From positions 124,001-188,000 of the forward strand of contig NZ_JACONV010000004.1 of the NCBI RefSeq assembly GCF_014358015.1: a stretch of 64,000 nt of DNA, given 5' to 3'. Under the pieces are notes generated by a model that had not been told where the DNA came from, did no database searches, and saw only the letters and a program-made list of their open reading frames with translations. Position numbers and translations under genes: made by a program. The stretch is from Pseudomonas triticifolii. Lineage in GTDB: Bacteria; Pseudomonadota; Gammaproteobacteria; Pseudomonadales; Pseudomonadaceae. Positions 9,250 through 17,891 of this stretch are shown piece by piece; within the stretch, counting starts at the first letter, position 1; each line of letters starts with the position of its first letter.

Positions 9250-9878
9250 TAAGAACCGTCACCAAATGGCGTCGGATCGCCACAGCCGACTCGAATCACC
9301 TGCGGTTCGCCTTCGGACAGATTGATGACCGTGGACGCGGAGATACCGCCCATGCCGCCGTCGATGATCAGGTCTACCTGATGTTCGAGGATTTCGCGCA
9401 TTTCATAGGGATCGCTCAGCGGCACGCTGTCACCCGGCATGATCAGGCTGACACTCATCAGCGGCTCACCCAATTGTTCCAGCAACGCCTGGGTAATCGG
9501 GTGGCTCGGCACACGCAGGCCAATGGTGCGACGCTTGGGGTGCAGGATCAGGCGCGGCACTTCTCGTGTGGCGTTGAGAATGAAGGTGTAAGGGCCAGGC
9601 GTGTGGGCTTTCAATGCACGGAAAGCGCCAGTGTCGACTTTGGCAAACAGGCCCAGTTGCGACAGATCGCAGCACATCAGCGTGAAGTTGTGCTTGTCGT
9701 CCAGTTGCCGCAGACGACGGATACGCTCGATGGCGCTCTTGTCGCCGATCTGGCAACCCAGCGCGTAGGACGAATCTGTCGGGTACACCACCAGCCCGCC
9801 GGCCTTGATGATTTCCGCAGCCTGTTTGATCAGGCGCGGTTGCGGGTTCTCCGGGTGGACCTGGAAAAATTGACTCAC
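9249..9878 (-). CDS. yciO: YciO/Sua5/YrdC-family protein
   Basis: 209-residue member of the YrdC-like RNA-binding fold. The sequence follows E. coli YciO closely (VSQFFQVHPENPQPRL, GGLVVYPTDSSYALGCQIGD, HNFTLMCCDLSQL, PKRRTIGLRVPSHPI). It is therefore the YciO branch rather than TsaC/Sua5 that makes threonylcarbamoyl-AMP; its true role is not settled. I chose GTG at 9878, with AGGAAG seven bases upstream, over a longer frame that would overlap yciV. Stop overlaps the scpA start; the yciV stop is 13 bases upstream, so all are likely one operon. Confidence 0.9.
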   Translation of the reverse strand: MSQFFQVHPENPQPRLIKQAAEIIKAGGLVVYPTDSSYALGCQIGDKSAIERIRRLRQLDDKHNFTLMCCDLSQLGLFAKVDTGAFRALKAHTPGPYTFILNATREVPRLILHPKRRTIGLRVPSHPITQALLEQLGEPLMSVSLIMPGDSVPLSDPYEMREILEHQVDLIIDGGMGGISASTVINLSEGEPQVIRVGCGDPTPFGDGS

Positions 9879-9891
9879 GGTAACTTCCTGT

Positions 9892-10755
9892 TCAGACGGC
9901 GGCAGTAGGCTGTTCATGTTTGAATCTGCACCATAAAGGTGGCAAATCCTCCGGGACCGGGCGATAAACGCCAATTTCGCCCCAGGCGCCGGGGCCATGG
10001 AAGTCGCTGCCGGCGGACACCAGCAGACCAAACTCTCGGGCCAGGATTGCCAGGGTTCCGACTTGATCGGCGGGTTGCATACCGTTGACCACTTCGATGG
10101 CGTGACCGCCAGCCTGGATGAAATCGCCCACCAGTTTACGCCGTTTACTGCGGGTAAAGTCATAATGCGAAGGATGCGCGAGGCTGACCCAGGCGCCGGA
10201 GGCCCGCAAGGTCGCCACCGTGTCCTCCAGCGTAGGCCAGTGCTGCTTGACGTCACCCAGTTTGCCCGCGCCCAACCATTTGCGGAATGCCTCGGCGCGA
10301 TCCTTGACGTAACCTTCGCGCACCAGAAAGTCAGCGAAATGCGGACGCGCTGGCGCATTACCGCTATCGCCCAGCTCTTTCTGGATCGCCCGGGCACCTT
10401 CCAGCGCACCAGGCATACCTTTGATCGCCAATTTGCGACTGATTTCTTCAGCGCGTAGCCAGCGTCCGTCATGCAAACGGGCGATGGCTTCGGTCAGGGC
10501 AGGTGCCTGAGTGTCGAATGCGTACCCCAAAATATGGATGGTCGCCCCGCCCCAGGTGCAGGACAACTCTACACCGTTGACCAGTTGCATACCCAGTGAA
10601 TGCGCCGTCGCACGGGCCTCTTCGAGACCTTCGAGGGTGTCGTGGTCGGTGAGCGAAAGGACACGCACGCCATTTTCGTAAGCACGCGTTACCAGTGCGG
10701 TGGGCGACAAGGCTCCATCCGAAGCGGTGCTGTGGCAATGCAGATCAACATTCAT
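9892..10755 (-). CDS. rnm: PHP-domain 3',5'-nucleoside bisphosphate phosphatase / RNase AM (YciV)
   Basis: Metal-dependent phosphoesterase of the polymerase and histidinol phosphatase (PHP) fold. The 287-residue protein shows PHP motifs in order: DLHCHSTASDGALSP (residues 4-18), LSLTDHDTLEGLEEA, NGVELSCTWGG, LAHPSHYDFTR and a late GSDFHGP. In E. coli the YciV enzyme removes phosphate from 3',5'-bisphosphates and trims 5' ends of RNA. ATG at 10755 faces the divergent yciB gene across a 65-bp gap. It heads the leftward yciV-yciO-scpA-scpB cluster. Confidence 0.9.
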   Translation of the reverse strand: MNVDLHCHSTASDGALSPTALVTRAYENGVRVLSLTDHDTLEGLEEARATAHSLGMQLVNGVELSCTWGGATIHILGYAFDTQAPALTEAIARLHDGRWLRAEEISRKLAIKGMPGALEGARAIQKELGDSGNAPARPHFADFLVREGYVKDRAEAFRKWLGAGKLGDVKQHWPTLEDTVATLRASGAWVSLAHPSHYDFTRSKRRKLVGDFIQAGGHAIEVVNGMQPADQVGTLAILAREFGLLVSAGSDFHGPGAWGEIGVYRPVPEDLPPLWCRFKHEQPTAAV

Positions 10756-10820
10756 AGTGGTGCTTTCGCAGTCATTGATGTTTGTTATTATGCCGCTACA
10801 TCCTGCTTCTGGCTGCCATT

Positions 10821-11417
10821 GTGAAACAATTCATCGACTTCATCCCGCTGCTCCTGTTTTTCATTGTCTACAAAACCGAACCCCGCGCAGTGGATATCCT
10901 GGGCAACAGCTATATGGTAGGCGGCATTTTCAGCGCCACAGCCATGCTGATCATCAGTTCTGTGGTGGTTTACGGCATTCTCTATATAAAGCAGCGCAAG
11001 CTGGAGAAGAGCCAATGGCTGACCCTCATCGCGTGCCTGGTGTTCGGCAGCCTGACACTGGCCTTTCACAGCGAAACCTTCCTCAAGTGGAAAGCGCCAG
11101 TGGTCAACTGGCTGTTTGCCCTGGCATTTGCCGGTAGCCATTTCATTGGTGATCGTCCACTGATCCAGCGCATCATGGGTCACGCGTTGACCTTGCCGGC
11201 TGCCATCTGGACCAAACTGAACATCGCCTGGATCTTCTTCTTCCTGTTTTGCGGTGCGGCCAACCTCTATGTGGCGTTCACTTATCAAGAATTCTGGGTC
11301 GACTTCAAGGTCTTCGGCAGTCTGGGCATGACCCTGATTTTCCTGGTGGCACAAGGCATCTACCTGTCCCGCCACCTGAATGACGCAGCTTCCACCACGA
11401 CCAAATCCGAGGACTGA
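10821..11417 (+). CDS. yciB: Inner membrane septation protein YciB/IspZ family
   Basis: 198-residue polytopic membrane protein with about five or six hydrophobic segments, matching the intracellular septation protein A family ([23 protein letters not shown] N-terminus; GRxLIQ-like [30 protein letters not shown]). In enterobacteria the family is linked to cell-envelope synthesis and division. I chose GTG at 10821, which restores the family's VKQFIDFIP start; an upstream ATG would add thirteen unlikely residues. The next gene, yciI, starts one base after its stop, so they are co-transcribed. Confidence 0.92.
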   Translation: MKQFIDFIPLLLFFIVYKTEPRAVDILGNSYMVGGIFSATAMLIISSVVVYGILYIKQRKLEKSQWLTLIACLVFGSLTLAFHSETFLKWKAPVVNWLFALAFAGSHFIGDRPLIQRIMGHALTLPAAIWTKLNIAWIFFFLFCGAANLYVAFTYQEFWVDFKVFGSLGMTLIFLVAQGIYLSRHLNDAASTTTKSED

Positions 11418-11418
11418 C

Positions 11419-11718
11419 ATGCTCTACGCAATCACCGCCACTGACGTCGAAAACTCGCTGGAAAAACGCTTGAGCGTGCGCCCTGCGCATCTTGATCGAC
11501 TCAATGCGCTCAAGGATGCAGGCCGCCTGATCCTGGCAGGCCCGCATCCTGCGGTCGACAGCAACGATCCAGGCGCAGCCGGTTTCAGCGGCAGCCTGAT
11601 CGTTGCCGAGTTCGACTCCTTGAGTGCAGCAGAAAGCTGGGCCAAGGCCGATCCGTTCGTCGAGGCAGGCGTCTACGCCAACGTAGTGGTCAAGCCGTTC
11701 AAGCTGGTTCTGCCCTGA
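11419..11718 (+). CDS. yciI: YciI-like protein
   Basis: 99-residue alpha/beta-barrel-ferredoxin-like protein of the YCII family. It has [20 protein letters not shown] at the N-terminus with the family Arg-Pro-His (RPAHLDRL) and a central GPHP stretch, which in some relatives bears the His/Asp dyad. No enzymatic role is established for YciI itself. ATG at 11419 is one base past the yciB stop (TGACATG). The 152-bp region after it holds an imperfect hairpin GTCCTGC/GCAGGAC (11741-11764) that may end transcription weakly. Confidence 0.9.
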   Translation: MLYAITATDVENSLEKRLSVRPAHLDRLNALKDAGRLILAGPHPAVDSNDPGAAGFSGSLIVAEFDSLSAAESWAKADPFVEAGVYANVVVKPFKLVLP

Positions 11719-11870
11719 CCGACGCTGAGTCCCCTGTGCGGTCCTGCACGTAACACCGCAGGACCCGCCCGCTTCACGCCCTGCTACCCCGCCGCCCTCA
11801 TCATTCCCCACGCGCTGCCGACAACCTGCCGAGGTTCCACTAAAAACGGTTCTGGTCAACGGGAGTTCAG

Positions 11871-12278
11871 ATGCGTTCAGGTACGTTGTGTCTGCTGATA
11901 GCGATGTCGGGAACAAGCCTGCAGGTCCAGGCAGAAGGAGCGGATGTCACCGGGGCGACACCTGCGGCGCATTATGCAAACGCGGCGAGCCAGATAGCCG
12001 ACCTTCAGGCGCGACTGGGCGAGAGCGAACGTCAGCGCGAAGAGCTGGTCAGGCAGGCACAAAGCGTCGAACGCGACAGCGCCCTGTTGAGCCGCTCGCG
12101 CCAAGAGAACCAAAAGCTCAAGTTGCAGCTCAAAGAAGCGCTGTCAGCCACGCCACCGCGCCTGCTGACCGAGCAACAACAATGGTTCATCGCAGGAGGT
12201 GGCGTTGCGATGATTGCCCTTCTGTGCGGTATATTTGTCAGCGGTTGGCGTAGGCAACGCCGGCAGTGGCTAAATTGA
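11871..12278 (+). CDS. Small coiled-coil membrane protein resembling the C-terminal half of YgiM
   Basis: 135-residue product with a likely signal peptide (residues 1-21, cut near VQA-EG), a predicted coiled coil at about 40-95 rich in Gln/Glu/Leu, and one transmembrane helix (WFIAGGGVAMIALLCGIFVS, about 108-127) followed by a basic tail GWRRQRRQ. The end LLTEQQQWFIAGGGVAM resembles that of YgiM-type SH3-domain proteins, but the N-terminal SH3 domain is missing, so this is a truncated architecture. GGGAG precedes the ATG by five bases. It ends seven bases before cpxR and probably belongs to that operon, which hints at an envelope function. Confidence 0.75.
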   Translation: MRSGTLCLLIAMSGTSLQVQAEGADVTGATPAAHYANAASQIADLQARLGESERQREELVRQAQSVERDSALLSRSRQENQKLKLQLKEALSATPPRLLTEQQQWFIAGGGVAMIALLCGIFVSGWRRQRRQWLN

Positions 12279-12285
12279 GTGAGAC

Positions 12286-12963
12286 ATGAGCGAGCTGTTA
12301 CTAATTGATGATGATCAGGAGCTGTGTGAGCTGCTGAGCAGTTGGCTGAGCCAGGAAGGTTTTCAGGTGCGTGCCTGTCACGATGGGCAAAGTGCTCGTC
12401 AGGCGCTGGCCGAGCAAGCCCCGTCAGCGGTGGTACTGGACGTGATGCTACCCGACGGCAGCGGTCTGGAACTGCTCAAGCAGTTGCGCTCCGAACACCC
12501 TGATCTGCCAGTGGTGATGCTGTCGGCACGCGGCGAACCGCTGGACCGCATTCTGGGCCTGGAACTGGGCGCTGACGATTATCTGGCCAAACCCTGCGAT
12601 CCCCGCGAGCTAACTGCCCGCCTGCGCGCCGTGCTGCGCCGCAGCCATCCGGTGGCGTCGTCGACTCAGCTTGAGCTGGGCGACCTGACCTTCAGCCCGA
12701 TGCGCGGCGTGGTCAGCATCGACGAGAAAGAACTGACCCTGACCGTGTCGGAAAGCCGCCTGCTGGAAGCCTTGCTGCGCCAGCCGGGCGAACCGCTGGA
12801 CAAGCAGGAACTGGCGCAACTGGCGCTGGGCCGCAAGCTGACCCTCTACGATCGCAGTCTGGACATGCACGTCAGCAATCTGCGCAAGAAGATCGGCCCT
12901 CACCCGGACGGCCGCCCGCGGATCATGGCGCTGCGCAGCCGTGGCTACTATTACAGCCTTTAG
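12286..12963 (+). CDS. cpxR: OmpR-family response regulator, CpxR-like
   Basis: 225-residue two-component regulator. Receiver domain at about 1-115 with the acidic pair in LLIDDDQEL, phospho-acceptor Asp52 (VVLDVMLPDGSG), Thr/Ser and Lys in VVMLSARG and LAKPCDPREL. OmpR-type winged helix at about 130-225 (DRSLDMHVSNLRKKIG, IMALRSRGYYYSL). Context with a CpxP-like periplasmic protein and a CpxA-like kinase downstream identifies it as the envelope-stress regulator. Starts seven bases after the preceding membrane protein gene. Confidence 0.88.
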   Translation: MSELLLIDDDQELCELLSSWLSQEGFQVRACHDGQSARQALAEQAPSAVVLDVMLPDGSGLELLKQLRSEHPDLPVVMLSARGEPLDRILGLELGADDYLAKPCDPRELTARLRAVLRRSHPVASSTQLELGDLTFSPMRGVVSIDEKELTLTVSESRLLEALLRQPGEPLDKQELAQLALGRKLTLYDRSLDMHVSNLRKKIGPHPDGRPRIMALRSRGYYYSL

Positions 12964-13062
12964 GCTTACACAAGCTTTACCAAGCCCTGACCGCGCTTGA
13001 CCTTGATCTCCCTAAACTGGGCTCAACGGCATAGAGCCGCACTAGAGACAAGGAGATACACC

Positions 13063-13527
13063 ATGCGCAAGACCCTGATCGCTTTGATGTTCGCCGCTGC
13101 CCTGCCTACCGTTGCCATGGCTGTTCCACCGCCACCTGCAGGTGCTGAACCTGGCGCACCGGCCATGCATATGGAACGCGACGACCGTGGCCCAGGCCCT
13201 GGCATGCATCGCGGCCCAGGCCCGTTCCGTGATCTGGACCTGTCGCGTGAACAGCGCCAGCAGATCGACCGTCTGATGCGCGAACAGATGCACGAACGTC
13301 GTGACATCACTCAGCGCTACCTGGACAAGATGCCTGCTCCTGAGCAGAAGGCCATGCAGGACGAGATCAACGCCAAGCGTACCGAAACCGATACCCAGAT
13401 TCGCGCCCTGCTCAAGCCTGATCAGCAGAAGCAGTTCGATGAAATCAAGAAAAAGCAGGACGAACGTCGCGCCGAATGGGCTGAATTCAAGGCCTGGAAA
13501 GCCGCGAAGGCTGCAAAAGCGCAATAA
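13063..13527 (+). CDS. cpxP: Periplasmic Spy/CpxP-family chaperone-like protein
   Basis: 154 residues. Signal peptide MRKTLIALMFAAALPTVAMA with cleavage after AMA, then a Pro/Gly/His/Met-rich segment (GAEPGAPAMHMERDDRGPGP) and a helical domain. That domain has two LTxxQ-type motifs in degenerate form, LSREQRQQ near residue 62 and LKPDQQKQ near 120. The Met/His-rich linker could bind copper, as in some Spy/CpxP relatives; this is inference. AAGGAG precedes the ATG. It sits between cpxR and cpxA in the same orientation, unlike E. coli where cpxP is divergent. Confidence 0.85.
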   Translation: MRKTLIALMFAAALPTVAMAVPPPPAGAEPGAPAMHMERDDRGPGPGMHRGPGPFRDLDLSREQRQQIDRLMREQMHERRDITQRYLDKMPAPEQKAMQDEINAKRTETDTQIRALLKPDQQKQFDEIKKKQDERRAEWAEFKAWKAAKAAKAQ

Positions 13528-13564
13528 TACCGGTCACGCCCCAGGGCAGACTGACTGCAACCAA

Positions 13565-13588
13565 CCCGGCATGCTCGAGCATGCCGGG
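13565..13588 (+). promoter_or_regulatory. 24-bp perfect palindrome between cpxP and cpxA
   Basis: CCCGGCATGCTC is followed directly by its inverse, GAGCATGCCGGG. In RNA this gives a 10-bp GC-rich stem with a TCGA tetraloop, followed by a pyrimidine-rich CTTGCTCATTTCTTG. It ends 30 bases before the GTG of cpxA, so it may act as an attenuator or RNA-processing site that sets cpxA lower than cpxR and cpxP. Confidence 0.6.
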
Positions 13589-13617
13589 CTTGCTCATTTC
13601 TTGACCGAGGAAAACCT

Positions 13618-14973
13618 GTGCGTTCATTGTTCTGGCGAATCCTGGCCAGTTTCTGGCTGGCCATTGCTCTGGTTGCAGGCCTGTCGATTCTGCTCGGGCA
13701 CATGCTTAATCAGGACGCCTGGATCCTCAGCCGTCATCCGGTGCTCAACAATCTGCCGGAAAACTGGACCCAGCGTTTCGAAGAACAGGGCGCCGAGGCG
13801 TCTCAGGATTACCTGCAGAACCTAAAACGCCGCAACCGCATTGACGTGCAGGTGCTCAATGACAGTGGCGAGCCTGTGGTGCGCGGCACCTTCCCGCCTC
13901 GTGCAGCAGCCCTTGAAGCGCGCCAGCAGCAGGGCGATGACGACGATGACGGCAGAAAACTGCCGTGGCGGCGTCTGGCAACCGAATACACCAGCCCCAA
14001 AACTGGCGAAACCTATCTGTTTATCTACCGGATCCCCCACCCGGAACTCGATCAATGGCATCGCCAGAGCCTGATGTGGCCGCTGAGTGCGCTGGGCATC
14101 GCGCTGGTTGTGCTGACCCTGTTCAGCCTGTTTGTGACCCTGTCGATCACCCGGCCGCTGAGTCGCTTGCGCGGCGCGGTGCATGACCTGGGGCAGACCA
14201 GTTACCAACAGCACAGCCTGGCGCAACTGGCCAACCGTCGTGACGAATTCGGCGTGCTGGCCACTGATTTCAACCGCATGGGCGCGCGTCTGCAAAGTCT
14301 GATCGGCAGCCAGCGTCAGTTGCTGCGCGACGTGTCCCATGAACTGCGCTCACCGCTGGCGCGCCTGCGCATCGCGCTGGCCCTGGCAGAACGTGCCGAA
14401 CCTGTCGAACGGGAAAAGTTGTGGCCGCGCCTGGGTCGCGAATGCGATCGGCTGGAAGCGCTGATCAGCGAGATTCTGGCCCTGGCACGTCTGGATGCGG
14501 ACTTTGGCAGCGCCGAGCCAGTCGATCTGGAAGGGCTGCTGCATCGCCTGAAGCACGACACGCAACTCGACGGTGTCGAGCAGAACATTCAGGTGCACGT
14601 ACAAAGCGATCTGCACTTGCAAGGCTGGCCGGACATGATCGAACGAGCGCTGGACAACCTGCTGCGCAATGCCCTGCGCTTCAACCCGCCGGGCCAGAGC
14701 ATCGATTTGCAGGCCACGCGCGTGGACAACCACATACGCCTGAGCGTGCGCGATCACGGCCCGGGGGTCGCTGAAGAGCATCTGGCGCAACTGGGTGAGC
14801 CGTTCTACCGCGCACCCGGCCAGACTGCGCCGGGCCACGGGCTGGGACTGGCAATCGCCCGGCGCGCCGCAGAACGTCACGGCGGCAGCATGACTCTGGG
14901 CAATCATCCGCAAGGCGGTTTTATCGCCACGCTGGATCTGCCGCCGGAGCCCATCAATCCCTCACCGGTCTAG
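13618..14973 (+). CDS. cpxA: Sensor histidine kinase, CpxA-like
   Basis: 451-residue inner membrane kinase. Transmembrane helix at about 7-29 (LASFWLAIALVAGLSILLG), periplasmic sensor at about 30-155, second helix at about 158-180, HAMP domain, HisKA with phospho-acceptor His241 (DVSHELRSPLARL), then HATPase with N box DNLLRNALRF, G1 DHGPGV and G2 GHGLGLAIARR. The start is GTG at 13618 after GAGGAAAA. It phosphorylates the CpxR-like regulator encoded upstream and is presumably damped by the CpxP-like protein. A converging nitroreductase gene ends eight bases after its stop. Confidence 0.88.
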   Translation: MRSLFWRILASFWLAIALVAGLSILLGHMLNQDAWILSRHPVLNNLPENWTQRFEEQGAEASQDYLQNLKRRNRIDVQVLNDSGEPVVRGTFPPRAAALEARQQQGDDDDDGRKLPWRRLATEYTSPKTGETYLFIYRIPHPELDQWHRQSLMWPLSALGIALVVLTLFSLFVTLSITRPLSRLRGAVHDLGQTSYQQHSLAQLANRRDEFGVLATDFNRMGARLQSLIGSQRQLLRDVSHELRSPLARLRIALALAERAEPVEREKLWPRLGRECDRLEALISEILALARLDADFGSAEPVDLEGLLHRLKHDTQLDGVEQNIQVHVQSDLHLQGWPDMIERALDNLLRNALRFNPPGQSIDLQATRVDNHIRLSVRDHGPGVAEEHLAQLGEPFYRAPGQTAPGHGLGLAIARRAAERHGGSMTLGNHPQGGFIATLDLPPEPINPSPV

Positions 14974-14980
14974 GGCCTGA

Positions 14981-15541
14981 TCAGCCCTGCCATTGGCTGA
15001 CAAACGCGCCCACGTCGACCTTCGGTGCTTCGCGGGGCGGGTTCAACGGGGTGCCCAGGTAAAGAAAGCCGATCACTTCTTCATTGGCTTCAAGCCCGAG
15101 CCCTTTGGCCACATGCGGCGTATATGACAACTCGCCCGTACGCCAGACAGCGCCGACACCCAGCGCGTAAGCCGCCAGCAACACCCCATGCGCCGCACAC
15201 CCGGCAGTGATCAACTGCTCCTTGCGTGGCACCTTGAAGTGATCCTGCAACCGCGCGATCACCACCACGACCAGCGGCGCACGTAACGGACCCTGACGGG
15301 CCTTGTCCAGTGCCTGCGCAGTAACCTCGCCACCGCCCTGCTCCAACGCCTCGGCCAGCAAGGTGCCCATGCGCTCGCGTGCCGAGCCTTCGACGGTCAG
15401 GAAACGATACGGTCGCAGCTGGCCGTGATCAGGTGAGCGCAAGGCTGCACCGAACATGATTTCCCGCTGTGCGGCATCCGGGGCCGGATCGACCAGACGT
15501 GGAACCGATACGCGGTTGAGCAAAGCGTCGAGCGCCTGCAT
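14981..15541 (-). CDS. Nitroreductase-family flavoprotein (YdjA-like)
   Basis: 186-residue FMN oxidoreductase. RSPDHGQLRPYRFLTVEG provides the FMN-phosphate contacts, and AGCAAHGVLLAAYALGVGAVWRTGELSYTP and EEVIGFLYLGTP are typical of the short YdjA branch. I chose ATG 15541 (MQALDALLNRVSVPRL), since AAGGAG stands seven bases before it; a frame start at 15559 lacks a site. Substrate unknown; relatives reduce nitroaromatics or quinones with NAD(P)H. Convergent with cpxA. Confidence 0.88.
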   Translation of the reverse strand: MQALDALLNRVSVPRLVDPAPDAAQREIMFGAALRSPDHGQLRPYRFLTVEGSARERMGTLLAEALEQGGGEVTAQALDKARQGPLRAPLVVVVIARLQDHFKVPRKEQLITAGCAAHGVLLAAYALGVGAVWRTGELSYTPHVAKGLGLEANEEVIGFLYLGTPLNPPREAPKVDVGAFVSQWQG

Positions 15542-15716
15542 GGGCTGTCTCCTTATCAAAGATGATCGGGCATTCTAGAGCGTGTATGGCTTCAATAACG
15601 AGCACGCGGGGCAATTACTTACAGGCAATGTCGAACGCAGCGCCCGGCCATGCTGGTTTACATGCCTACGCGCGCGGGTAGAATGGCGCCTTTCTTCACT
15701 GCAACCAGAGCCTTTC

Positions 15717-17171
15717 ATGTCGTTGCTGACCCTTCGCATCATCGGTTTCATCATCGGCATCTTTCTGATCACTCTGGCTGTCGCCATGATCGTGCCCATG
15801 GCCACGCTGGTCATCTACGACCGTTTCGAAGACCTGCGCGCCTTTTTGTGGGCCAGCGCCATCACCTTCATCGCCGGGCTCGCGATGGTGCTGCCAGGCC
15901 GACCCGAGCACGTTCAGTTGCGGCCGCGCGATATGTACATGCTTACGGTGTCCAGCTGGATCGTAGTGTGTATTTTCGCGGCGTTGCCGTTTTTGCTGAC
16001 CCAGCACATCAGCTACACCGACTCCTTCTTTGAAAGCATGTCCGGCATCACGGCCACCGGCTCGACCGTGCTCAGCAACCTGGACAGCATGTCGCCGGGG
16101 ATTCTGATCTGGCGTTCCATGCTGCACTGGCTGGGCGGCATCGGCTTCATCGGCATGGCCGTCGCGATTCTTCCGCTCTTGCGAATCGGCGGCATGCGCC
16201 TGTTCCAGACCGAATCCTCCGACCGCTCCGAAAAGGTCATGCCCCGCTCGCACATGGTGGCCAAGTTCATCGTGCTGGCTTATGTCAGCTTCACTGCGCT
16301 GGGCAGTCTGGCGTTCTGGATGGCGGGCATGAGCCTGTTCGATGCGATCAACCACGCCATGTCAGCGATTTCCACCGGCGGTTTCTCGACGTCCGACCTG
16401 TCCCTGGCCAAATGGCCACAGCCTGCGGTTCACTGGGTCGCCATTGTGGTCATGATCCTGGGCAGCCTGCCCTTTACCCTCTACGTCGCCACGCTGCGCG
16501 GCAATCGGGGCGCATTGTTCCGGGACGAACAGGTGCAAGGGCTGATTGCCCTGCTGTTGATCACCTGGCTGGTGATGACTGTCTGGTATGCGAACACCAC
16601 TGACCTGCCGTGGACCGAGGCGTTGCGCCACGTGGCGCTGAACGTCACGTCGGTGGTCACCACCACAGGCTTTGCGCTGGGGGACTACAGCCTGTGGGGC
16701 AATTTCTCGCTGATGCTGTTCTTTTACCTGGGCTTTATCGGCGGCTGCTCCGGCTCGACGGCAGGCGGCGTGAAAATCTTCCGGTTTCAGGTCGCCTACA
16801 TCCTGCTCAAGACCAACCTCAACCAGTTGATCCACCCGCGCGCCGTGATGAAACAGAAATACAACGGCCACCGGCTGGACGACGAAATCGTGCGCTCGAT
16901 TCTGACGTTCTCGTTCTTCTTCACCATCACCATCTGCCTGATTGCGCTGATGCTGTCGCTGCTGGGCCTGGACTGGATGACCGCGCTGACCGGCGCAGCC
17001 AGCACGGTGTCAGGCGTCGGCCCGGGGCTGGGTGAAGTCATTGGGCCTGCGGGTAACTTCTCCACCCTACCGGATGCTGCCAAGTGGATTCTGTCCGGCG
17101 GCATGCTGTTGGGCCGTCTGGAGATCATCACCGTGCTTGTACTGTGCGTACCGGCGTTCTGGCGGCATTGA
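15717..17171 (+). CDS. trkH: Trk-type potassium uptake protein
   Basis: 484-residue integral membrane subunit of the Trk potassium importer, which works with the NAD-binding TrkA regulator (not in this window). Four pore-loop repeats are recognisable: SGITATGSTVLSNLDS, AMSAISTGGFSTSDL, VTSVVTTTGFALGDYS and AASTVSGVGPGLGEVIGPAG, each with the selectivity-filter glycine. The GGCSGSTAGGVKIFR stretch is also typical. Start ATG 15717 gives the MSLLTLRIIGFIIGIFLI membrane segment; the longer frame upstream is non-membranous and unlikely. Confidence 0.94.
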   Translation: MSLLTLRIIGFIIGIFLITLAVAMIVPMATLVIYDRFEDLRAFLWASAITFIAGLAMVLPGRPEHVQLRPRDMYMLTVSSWIVVCIFAALPFLLTQHISYTDSFFESMSGITATGSTVLSNLDSMSPGILIWRSMLHWLGGIGFIGMAVAILPLLRIGGMRLFQTESSDRSEKVMPRSHMVAKFIVLAYVSFTALGSLAFWMAGMSLFDAINHAMSAISTGGFSTSDLSLAKWPQPAVHWVAIVVMILGSLPFTLYVATLRGNRGALFRDEQVQGLIALLLITWLVMTVWYANTTDLPWTEALRHVALNVTSVVTTTGFALGDYSLWGNFSLMLFFYLGFIGGCSGSTAGGVKIFRFQVAYILLKTNLNQLIHPRAVMKQKYNGHRLDDEIVRSILTFSFFFTITICLIALMLSLLGLDWMTALTGAASTVSGVGPGLGEVIGPAGNFSTLPDAAKWILSGGMLLGRLEIITVLVLCVPAFWRH

Positions 17172-17208
17172 TACGCGGATGAAAGAAGCTGACGCCTGAT
17201 GCGTCAGT

Positions 17209-17435
17209 TCTGCTGCCGGTTCCCGGCAGGTCGCCAGCAAGCTGCCTCCCACAATCGGTTGTTTGCTTTGAGACGGCGCCAAGAAACAGGGACATCCCTT
17301 ATCAAACAAGCAATAGCCCACTGAAGGAACGCTATTTTTTTCTGTGGGAGGGGGCTTGCCCGTGATGAAGTTGACGCGGTGTATCAGGAACATCGCTTCA
17401 GGCTCATCACCAGCAAGCCGCCTCTAACAGTAGGG
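17209..17435. repeat. Cluster of three REP-like elements
   Basis: The 342-bp gap between trkH and the next gene holds no convincing gene. It contains GGTCGCCAGCAAGCTGCCTC near 17229, the inverted CTGTGGGAGGGGGCTTGCCC near 17342, and a degenerate CACCAGCAAGCCGCCTCTAA near 17408. These share the core GTGGGAGG-GGCTTGC of pseudomonad REPs and also occur at 7503-7602. Confidence 0.7.
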
Positions 17436-17513
17436 TGAACTGCGCCGAATGGATGCTGCCAAACAGCACCCTGTCAGGCTAGACTGATCCGAAGCCAACA
17501 CGAGGGTCAGCAC

Positions 17514-17825
17514 ATGGACACCGTCAAGCCGTTCAACCGCTTTGCCGATTTCTATCCGTACTACCTTGAGGAACACCGCAGCAGCACCAGTCGACGCTTG
17601 CATTTCGTGGGCACGTCGCTGGTGATCTTTCTGCTGGCCTTTGGCATTGGCAGCGGGCGGTGGTGGCTATTGGCGCTGTTACCGATTGCCGGTTACGGCT
17701 TTGCCTGGGTCGGGCATTTCTTCTTCGAGAAAAATCGCCCCGCCACCTTCAAGCACCCGTTCTACAGCCTGCTCGGCGATTTCGTCATGTACCGCGACAT
17801 GTTGTTGGGCAAGGTGCCCTTCTAA
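17514..17825 (+). CDS. DUF962 / Mpo1-like membrane protein
   Basis: 103-residue protein with the DUF962 pattern: FADFYPYYLEEHRSSTSRRLHFVGTS with the conserved HxxxxxRxxHxxG-like cluster, two hydrophobic helices (about 34-48 and 50-68), GHFFFEKNRPATFKHPFYS and a final segment. Yeast Mpo1 of this family is an iron-dependent dioxygenase in 2-hydroxy fatty acid alpha-oxidation, and the His/Glu cluster here is compatible with metal binding, but bacterial function is not established. Preceded by GAGGGTCAGCAC. Confidence 0.85.
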   Translation: MDTVKPFNRFADFYPYYLEEHRSSTSRRLHFVGTSLVIFLLAFGIGSGRWWLLALLPIAGYGFAWVGHFFFEKNRPATFKHPFYSLLGDFVMYRDMLLGKVPF

Positions 17826-17891
17826 GTCTGCCCTTCTCTGAGTGTGCCGTTCTGAGCGTGTGCCGCTTCAAACCGGCGCGGTCTGGAGAAC

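Noticed and set aside
9249..10472. 407-codon version of the YciO gene
   Set aside because: The extra 198 codons overlap the yciV gene on the same strand in another frame; the YciO homology and a ribosome site begin at 9878.
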